In this document: piece by piece, positions 44,340 to 51,494 of the stretch
Layout: the number at the start of each line of letters is the position of its first letter
Numbering within the stretch: position 1 is the first letter of the stretch
Assembly: GCA_025765595.1 (NCBI GenBank)
Contig: JAIVFH010000203.1
Coordinates: 1 to 51,494, forward strand
Length of the DNA stretch: 51,494 nucleotides
From: Obelidium mucronatum
Lineage: Eukaryota; Chytridiomycota; Chytridiomycetes; Chytridiales; Chytriomycetaceae
Reading direction: 5' to 3'
Made by a program: the position numbers and the translations under genes
Notes under the pieces: model-generated
Database searches by the model: none
Seen by the model: only the letters and a program-made list of their open reading frames with translations
What the model was told of the DNA's origin: nothing

Positions 44340-45213
44340 ATGCTTCGATCGTAAAGCACCAGCCACCAACACATTGACTACTTTGCGCACAACTCTTCGC
44401 CAAATCTCAGCTTGTGGCTGCTGCAAAATCTGGGCTTGAACGCTGAAGAAATTTCGTGGTTTGATGGCCGTGCCGAATCCAATCATGGATACAAACCTAT
44501 GTTGAAGACGAACAGAGTTGAAGACATTGAGGCAGCAGATTCCCAGCAAAAGAATGTTGTTAGGGAGGCAACGTATCCAATATCCTTCGTCACTTTTGGA
44601 TGGCTCTCGCCGATGGTGTATACTAGTGCCAAGCGGCCGCTGCAGTTCGAAAACTTGCCCATCACCCCACAGTCTTCCACGTCTAACAGCGTGGCACATG
44701 TCATGGATCCATTCTACATAAGCAACAAAAACACCAATAACAGTGGCCATGACAACTTGGTACAACACAACTTTCCATATCCAATCGCCAATTGCTTGAC
44801 CAACAGGCTGAGTGAAAAGATAATTCCTCTCGAATCTTCAAAGAATAATAAAGACGGAATACCAAACGCATCAGACACACCAGCAACAATAAGGTTGCTC
44901 CTGCGCGAATTTTCCCTTCACGATACCATTTGCCAGTTAGGGTGTGATACACGTTGGACCCATCAGCACACCGAACACGATCGCCACCATCGCTTCAGAC
45001 ATGTAGAGCCGGATGATCAGAGATATCAGACCTAACGCGGTGATGAAGCCACCTGACAAGAGAACCAAGTGATAAACTCACGTAACAGAAATTATTACCA
45101 GCGCCAAGCAGACGGGCTATCTCTGGTTCATACGGAATCAAATCCAAGCCATTGTGTTTTTTAAGTAAATAATTAGTGGCGGAAATCGTGGAGGGAAGTC
45201 TTGAATTCGACAA
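44340..45213 (-). pseudogene. Nha1/Sod2-type Na+/H+ antiporter, internally deleted pseudogene
   Basis: Such antiporters export Na+ or K+ in exchange for protons at the plasma membrane. In order on the minus strand: PYEPEIARLLGAG spliced (intron about 45,055-45,099) to GGFITALGLISLIIRLYMSEA and GVLMGPT (first helices), then in a shifted frame LANGIVKGKFAQEQ (the motif after TDPV), then NLIVAGVSDAFGIPSLLFF (counterpart of AESGxNDG), then after another shift AIGDWIWKVVLYQVVMATVI, and a weak SFAGN. About 100 residues between MGPT and LANG are missing, the acidic ion-binding ND has changed, and several frameshifts separate the pieces. The gene is dead. Its strand is opposite to the neighbours. Confidence 0.72.
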
Positions 45214-45431
45214 AAAAAGTTCAGCCTTTCACTTGCGAACTGCTAGTTGTTTTGTTCAAAATCAAGTTGATGATGTAAAACTTGCTATAGCTACTGGACA
45301 ATTAAATCTGAACGGCAACACCGTTAAATATATACATTCGAACGAAAGCTGAAACCAATTCGTGATTGAGAAATAGTTGGTAGGCGAGTCACGTGATGAC
45401 TTCCATTCGTGAACTTTTTTTCTCATTGAAA

Positions 45432-46657
45432 ATGGACTTAAACATTCAGCTTATCACCGCTGATGCCGGTATGCCATTGGGTATCTATTATAAGGTTCTT
45501 ACTCTTATTCAATCTCCAGAAAACGTCCAGGGATCTGTGATAGCGTACCCACAAATGACTGTTCAAGTTTTGAAATCTATGGTGGAGGATCATTTCGGAA
45601 TGGTGTCAGATACCCCTCTCTCCGTGTCTTACAATAATGCAGAGCTGTCCAACGCATCGCTGAGGTATTTTATCTGTATTTTGTCATTATTCTCGACGTT
45701 ACTAATTTTGGAATTGATTATCCGTTAGTCTAGAATGTTACGGTCTCACATCAGGGGCAACATTGCAAGTCAAACAAAAATGTACAAGTCGAATAGTTAA
45801 GCTGGAATCGTCTGAAAGAAGATGTGTCCTACCGCAGCTCTGGCAAGGCCCAGCACCGTTACCATTAAAGCGACCACACCTCAAGACCCCGTTGTTAGCA
45901 TCGGAAGTCAATGACCCTTATTCTTTTCGAACGGCACTGGAATCAATCAATCAATCGCATAGTAATGTTTCCTTGGCCGAGATTGAGCGGTAACCGCATT
46001 TTCTTTTAATTGACATAGCGTTTAATTATTCCTAATCAGACGAAGACGCATCGAAGAGAATAAGAAGATGGCATTGGAGTATCATCCCCAAGGATCTTGT
46101 CATGTCACGATGCTTTACATTCTGATGAGTGTGAACGGTCTTACATTGAAGGCTTTTGTCGATAGCGGTGCTCAAACCACTGTTATAAGTCCATTTTATG
46201 CCGAGAAATGTGAGTTTGGAATATGTTTAACCTTATTCCTTGTCTGATTAGACTGTCTTTTATTTCTATCAACAGGTCAGTTATTGGATTTAGTAGACGA
46301 TCAACTGGCTGGCAATGTTGTTGGAGTAGGCAAAGCCAAAAGCCTAGGCCGAATTCATTATACCCCAATTCGCATTGGCAAGCAGGAGTTGTCATGCTCG
46401 TTGACAGTGATGGAAGTAGGTTCTCATGAGAGTCGCACTTAATAGTTTTAACCAGTCATTACACATTTTAGAGCGATTTGAATTTAATACTCGGACTGGA
46501 TCTTCTTCAGAGATTCCGGGCATTCATTGATGTTGAACGGCACTGCCTTTGGCTGAATGGCGAAAGGATATCATTTTTGAACGAAAAGGAAGTGCATCAA
46601 ATGACAATTGCAAAGATGAACTGTGAACGAGTGCCTCCGGGTATGCAGCATATTTAA
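45432..46657 (+). CDS. Short DDI1-like protein: UBL + retroviral-type aspartyl protease, no UBA
   Basis: Six exons (45,432-45,468; 45,520-45,664; 45,729-45,989; 46,040-46,209; 46,276-46,415; 46,472-46,657) give 312 aa. Residues 1-75 or so form a divergent ubiquitin-like fold ending SLECYGLTSGATLQV. A linker of about 70 residues replaces the helical domain. The protease domain keeps [10 protein letters not shown] (catalytic Asp), LGRIHYTPI (flap area) and ILGLDLLQRF. The protein stops soon after ISFLNEKEV, with no UBA. Start chosen at MDLNIQLI because it aligns with the DDI1 start. All five introns match DDI1 in position and phase, so it is a tandem DNA-level duplicate 143 bp upstream of DDI1. 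Divergence is high but the active site is intact, so it is likely functional. Confidence 0.82.
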
Positions 46658-46800
46658 GGGCAATTGAAGATCATCGAAACGTTGGAGTAGTCGTCCGCAG
46701 CCAAACCGCACACCCTCAAATTAGTTCAGCTTAATGTTGTATAAGTAATAAATAGATTATTGTGTTTGTGTCTTCAGTTGAAATAACAATACAAAATTCA

Positions 46801-48231
46801 ATGCGATTGACTCTCACCACCGAATCAGGTAAGTCCTGATTTATAGCCATAACGCACACTCATCAAGTACCAAACCGTACAGGCGACATCAAGCTGGTTG
46901 ATGTCAGCAGCGACATTTCCTCCGAGGATTTGAAAGCTCTAGCAGAAGCTGAGTTACAAATTCCAGCCAACGCCATCACTTTCGTCCACAACGGGCGCGA
47001 ACTCGCAAGCGGAAGGTATATTTTTTGCATTATTTATCTCTCTTTTTTCTGAATTCTTTGTTCCAGTTTGCAAGCGGCGGGTGTTGCGCAAGACGATATT
47101 TTACTTGTTATGCAAAGACCTTCGCAGCGACCGGTCGATCAAGTCGAAGAAATCAGACAGCAGATTTTAAATGAGCCTGCAACGTTGGCGCGTGTTTCAC
47201 AGCAGAATCCAGAACTGGCAAGTGCTGTGCACAATCCCGAACAGTTCAGAAGAGTGCTTGCAGAGATCAACAGGAAGCAGAGGGAAGCGGAGGAAAAGAG
47301 GAGACAGGAGGAATTGTACTTGGAGACAGCGGATCCCTTTGATTTGGAAGCGCAAAAGAAGATTGAAGAACAAATCAGGTGACCTGCCCTAAAGACGCTT
47401 TATGCTTCGCGGCTAAACCTCTTTTTTTGGTGAAACTCGTAAAGAAAGGAGAATATTTCAAGAAACCTCGAAATCGCGATGGAGAATAATCCCGAAGCTT
47501 TTGGCCGTGTAATCATGCTCTACATTGACATGGAGGTCAACGGCGTTCCTGTGAAAGCATTTGTAGACAGTGGAGCTCAGGCTACTATTATGAGTCCTTC
47601 TTGCGCAGAAAAGTGTATGATCTGGAAGTCTTTCTTTTCATCGCTGATAAATCCATCCAGGCAAAATTATGCATTTGCTGGATGAACGCTTTCATGGAAC
47701 CGCGGAAGGAGTTGGCACGGCCAAGATCTTGGGCCGTGTACACTCAGCACAAGTCAAACTTGGCTCGCAATTTCTTTCCTGTGCCTTTACCATCATGGAG
47801 GTGAGAAATATCCACAACTGTGCTCCCTTCTCAACCCCATTCTTTTTTGTGCATGTGCCTTGCAGGGTAAAGGTGTAGACCTCTTGTTTGGACTCGACCA
47901 GCTCAAACGCTACCAAGCATGTATTGACTTGGAAAGAAACTGCCTTCGTATCAATGGGGAAGATATTCGATTCTTGAGTGAACATGAACTTCCTGAACAA
48001 GCAAAGGAAAAATCGCGCCCTCCTCCTGATGCCTCAACGTCCTCTGGTCAATCTTCTTCAGCCAAACCTCCAACATCCGCTAGTCCAGCTGTGGCATCCG
48101 GAAGCGTGAGCAGATATTCTGAGGATGTCATCAAGGGATTGACGGATTTGGGTGTTACCAGGGATGTGGCTATTCGGGCTTTGGGTGCAAGCGGAGGAAA
48201 CCCTGATATTGCTGCAAATATGTTGTTTTGA
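46801..48231 (+). CDS. DDI1: DNA damage-inducible protein 1: UBL-RVP-UBA protease and shuttle
   Basis: DDI1 is a ubiquitin-dependent aspartyl protease and proteasome shuttle. Six exons (46,801-46,828; 46,883-47,015; 47,067-47,378; 47,463-47,614; 47,661-47,800; 47,866-48,231) give 376 aa. UBL at residues 1-75 ([11 protein letters not shown]). Helical domain with the hallmark [19 protein letters not shown] at about residues 95-130. Protease domain with [13 protein letters not shown] and [16 protein letters not shown] at about 170-290. Ser/Pro-rich linker. UBA at the C-terminus ([19 protein letters not shown]). The classic domain order and length are complete. Confidence 0.95.
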
Positions 48232-48408
48232 AGCTTTGTTTGATGGATGTAGTGATGATTACCAATATAAACCAATATATGAACGAGCAAGCTCTCGGTG
48301 CTTCCAAGACCTCTCTGTCATTCGAATCCCTGATGGGTCTTGAGCTTGCTTCTTATTAACGCGACTTGGATGGTTTTTTGTAAAATCAATCAAAAAAGCA
48401 GTCAGAAA

Positions 48409-50021
48409 ATGGAACCAAACCCTCAGCAGATGGCCTCTTGGCTCATGAATGAAACGCCCAAGTCTCCAGTCTCTCCAATCAAAGTAGCCAATGCGCCGCC
48501 TCGAGTATCATCTCTCAGACCTGCGACGTCATCGACTAAACTGCAACTCTTGAATCAACTTGAACAAATGAACCATCAGCTTCGAAACGATCCCCAAGCT
48601 GTCACATCGACACTCTCAGCCTGTAACACAGCGCCATTTAATACCCAAGATCCAATAGATCTCCAAATCAGCTTCTACTTGTCTGTTGTCGAGAATCTGC
48701 AAGATGATAAACACTATCTGCAAAAGATTGATGCCCTGTTCAGATCAAAAGTCCGTAATGGAATTCCGGATGCGGTTCGATCCAAAGTATGGAAGGCGAT
48801 GGCTCTAGCTGACGGCCCTGCTGCAATGTCAGAGGAGAGGTTCGCTGAGTTGCTGGAGCGCGATGCACGTGGAACGTTTGACAAGATAATTCGCCAAGAC
48901 ATCCACAGAACATTTCCTGAGCATGCAATATTTGCCGAGCCAGGAGGGGAAGGCCAGACAAAGCTGTATAATGTCTTGAAGGCGTATGCAGTTTACGACA
49001 GTGATTGTGGGTATTGTCAGGGTATGAGTTTCCTTGTTGCACCGTTGCTCCTGTTGGAAGATATTTCAGAATTGGATGCATTCAGAATATTTGCGCGCTT
49101 AATGGACGAGTCTGTTTCGTCATCTGGCAAACGATTTGCCCTACGCTCAATGTTCACTCCAGAAATGCCTGGTCTCCATCTGCTCCTGCATCAACACTCG
49201 GAGCTTGTGCGTGCTTTTCTTCCTGGTTTGCACGAAAAGTTGTCGTTTCTGAATATCACTGCCAGCACTTATGCAAGTCCTTGGTTTCTTACCCTTTTCA
49301 CATACTCCTTTCCTATTTCCCTCATTGTGAGAATCTACGATTTAATATTGAGTGAAGGTGCGGTAATAGTTCTTCTCAAAATAAGTCTCGCTCTTTTGAG
49401 AAGAAACGAACTTGGTCTCATGGGGGCGCGTGAAGACGACTTTGAAACCTGTTTGGAATTACTCAAGGGAGACCGCGTTTTGGCTGCTTTTGGTGAAGAT
49501 TGTGCAAATCAATTGATGCAGGATGTGTTTCTTCTCGACTCTGTAGTAACTGAACCCGTTTTGACAAAACTGTCAGCCTCGTATGTATCAGCCCCCCCAC
49601 TAGGTTTTGTTTTAACTCTGAAATCTTTTTTTCTTCTTCGATGTTTTGTAGATACTTTGAGCAAAAACAGATTGCCACCATCAGCTCATTGGAGATTCAA
49701 ACGCTACGTGCAAAAGTCGATTTTATGGGAATTCAATTGGATTCTATTTACAAAGAAAATACTGCTCTCAAAATTGCCCTGTCACAGGCGAACCAGCAGC
49801 GAATCGTGGATGTTGGCGAAACCCGAAAACTTCTTGAGGACAAGTTGGGTAATGCATTGGCAATGGCAGAACTGGAGCGAAGAAAACGGGAGGAATTGGA
49901 AAAACAAGTTCAGCTATTGAATGAGCAGTTGGCTCGAATGAGTTCTCATGGAGAGGATGCGAGAGGGCTAGACGAAAGGGCTTTCAGCGACATTGAGCGT
50001 GTTACAAGTGATTCACAATAA
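48409..50021 (+). CDS. TBC-domain Rab GTPase-activating protein (EVI5/Gyp5-like) with coiled coil
   Basis: Exons 48,409-49,580 and 49,652-50,021 (intron 49,581-49,651) give 513 aa. The TBC domain starts near residue 114 (RNGIPDAVRSKVW). The arginine finger is in QDIHRTF (Arg167) and the glutamine finger in YCQGMSF (Gln204), so both catalytic residues are present. After the domain (to about residue 390) comes a coiled coil rich in E, K, Q and L (EMQTL-like heptads, ELERRKREELEKQVQLL), typical of the Gyp5/EVI5/RABGAP1 group, which acts in Golgi and recycling traffic. The target Rab cannot be told. An in-frame ATG at 48,340 is less likely because the conserved part and context favour MEPNPQQM. 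Confidence 0.92.
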
Positions 50022-50273
50022 ATATCACCCTTCCCATTCTTTTTGAAACAAACGAAATTAAAACACAAAAAAGAAACGCAGAACAAAAAAAAAGTGTGTG
50101 TCAAGGCAGCAACTCTTGAAAAAAGAAAGCGAGTGTCTAACATAAAACCTGATAATAACAAAGAACAAAAAAGAGTGTGCCAAGGCACCCCAACTGAACT
50201 GGTCAGTTTGGTTGAAGAAACGATTCACAAGATCCGGATGCTGGACGGTCCGAGGTCTGAATTTACCCCACAT

Positions 50274-51488
50274 TCATGTTGAAGTTCTTTGATTCCTTCG
50301 CTGTGCCCAATTCTGTTGAACTTTTGCTGTGACGCGCAGTGTTTCTGAGTCAGGAGAAATGTTAACCATTTCAACCGAATCGTATCGGTCTAAATTTGCC
50401 CCCAGAGTTGGAATTAAATCCAGCTGCTCTCCTGAAACATTGAGAACTGGCAAATTGTGGCAATGATAAGGCAGTTGGGAGTGGAGAAGCTCCTCGCGTC
50501 TTTTGTCTTACGAAAACCTGTTCATTCTTTTCCAATATCGGGCATAAGAGTATCTTTGCATTCTTGACAGCTTCTATAGCTCGCTTTGCATTTAGTTTTG
50601 CAAGGCTAAGACTCATGGCTGAAGCCGGCTTTGCGAGTAAAGTTGCGGAGTTTGAATGATTCTCTTTCCCTGACTTTCTGCAATAAATCCGTAATAAGCC
50701 ACTTTCGATTTAATGGATAGCATTGGAAATTTTAATGACCGCAGCTACAACGACGGGGATTGGAAAGATGTCTTGGCTATGTTTTTTGTCTCAATTGAAG
50801 TTATGCTGACAACTTGTTCGAGCTCTTCAAGAGTATATTCATGTATTGATTCCACGTTCTGGAGATGGAATTCGAGTTGTTCGACTTTATCTTGCAGAAA
50901 TCTTCTTTCGGTATCACGTTGTCGCACAATCTTATCCACTGTAACTTTCAGTCCTCTGAATCCATTATAGAACATATCCCAATCGCAAATACCACCCTGA
51001 AAAATTATTTCAGACTGTTCAGTATTTGTGACTATAGCGGAAGCGTCTGGGGTATCCGTCAAAAGACGGTCACTGGAATGCACATAAGTACCCATTCTCA
51101 ACCAGAAAGAAATAACTGTACTAACAGCTTCAGTGGATAATTCTTTTGGAGCGTTTTGTAATAATCACGTTCACCTCCAGCTGGAATAGCAGGAGGTACT
51201 CAAATTGGCTGACTTGGACGCCTAAAATGAATGTCTCACCGCATTGTTTGGACAATGTTGGGTGGAGGGACTATGTTAAGAATAAAATGCGACCAAACTT
51301 GCCCTCTTACAGAATCTGTTATTGATTCGCATCCATCTTCTGGGGATTCGACTTTTTTGCAGAATTCTTCTTTCGGTAGGTGGTGAGTTACATATTTTCT
51401 TGGGGGAAAGAACTTGGTTGATTGGCGGAGGAAGTTTCGTCTGAGGTAAAAAAGTAAAGGATGATTGGATTAGGCGCATTGCATACAT
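50274..51488 (-). CDS. Multi-exon coiled-coil protein of unknown family, exon structure partly resolved
   Basis: Exons on the minus strand include 50,745-51,101 (MGTYVHSSDRLLTDTPDASA ... QRDTERRFLQDKVEQLEFHL, a coiled coil). It can splice from about 50,753 to 50,680 (PS|KSGKEN) and continue LAKLNAKRAIEAVKNAKILL. A final exon probably ends NQRTST at TGA 50,274-50,276. An N-terminal exon may lie near 51,276-51,488 or beyond the edge, and frames at 51,150-51,420 (VPPAIPAGGERDYYK; VESPEDGCESITDS) suggest further exons I could not join. Convergent with the TBC gene. No function assigned. Confidence 0.45.
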
Positions 51489-51494
51489 AAAAGT

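Noticed and set aside
44412..45035. Plus-strand frame reading FVTFGWLSPMVYTSAKRPLQ, like the N-terminus of an ABCC transporter
   Set aside because: The opposite strand carries four separate, ordered Nha1/Sod2 motifs, including two across a proper intron. The ABCC resemblance is one short stretch with no membrane helices after it.

Overview
The window is eukaryotic nuclear DNA. It has short GT-AG introns (about 45-110 bp), AT-rich intergenic DNA with long homopolymers, a TACTAAC branch-point motif, and genes shared by fungi and animals (COG7, THADA/Trm732, EIPR1, DDI1, a TBC RabGAP, an Nha1/Sod2-type antiporter). Remnants of Ty3-chromovirus, DIRS/Ngaro-like, PIF/Harbinger and TTAA-type transposons are also present. 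I infer an early-diverging fungus, most likely a chytrid. No species call can be made from sequence alone.

Left flank (1-4,960): the end of an unidentified plus-strand gene, a secreted Ser/Thr/Pro-rich repeat protein whose frame is broken at two homopolymers, COG7 (three exons, 882 aa), and a small unknown gene.

Middle (4,970-32,430): a gene-poor, mobile-element-rich block built around a large inverted duplication. The left arm (about 6,798-15,800) and right arm (about 21,941-29,797) are reverse complements of each other around a 6.1-kb unique centre. Each arm carries the same four tRNA genes (Gly-UCC, Asp-GUC, Lys-CUU, Ile-AAU), a Harbinger-type MITE with a TAA target duplication and a G/C homopolymer, a Harbinger transposase remnant, a chromodomain-bearing Ty3 integrase remnant, a 242-bp tandem duplication, a tRNA-derived SINE, a Pif1-like helicase pseudogene with a stop codon in place of the Walker A lysine, and part of a RecQ-like pseudogene. 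The left arm alone keeps about 1.1 kb with the core of an HxD (2OG-Fe(II) dioxygenase-like) gene, into which the SINE inserted with a 17-bp target duplication. The centre contains a 75-bp tandem repeat, a poly-C run, a third copy of a 247-bp dispersed repeat and a truncated third tRNA-Ile. To the right of the arm lie a Ty3 gag remnant, a frameshifted DIRS-like reverse transcriptase and tRNA-Asn.

Right flank (32,579-51,494): a compact, mostly plus-strand housekeeping cluster. THADA/Trm732 (16 exons, 1,984 aa, very GC-rich 5' end) regulates tRNA methylation. EIPR1 (5 exons, 400 aa) is an EARP/GARP partner and a WD40 protein. Next come a single-exon LRR protein, a 1-kb stretch of unusually random-looking DNA, an orphan TATA promoter, and an internally deleted minus-strand Na+/H+ antiporter pseudogene. 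Two tandem DDI1 genes follow: a short divergent copy without UBA and a canonical UBL-RVP-UBA copy, with all five intron positions and phases shared. Last are a TBC-domain RabGAP with a C-terminal coiled coil and the end of a minus-strand coiled-coil gene. COG7, EIPR1 and the TBC protein all belong to Golgi/endosome traffic, but their proximity is probably incidental.
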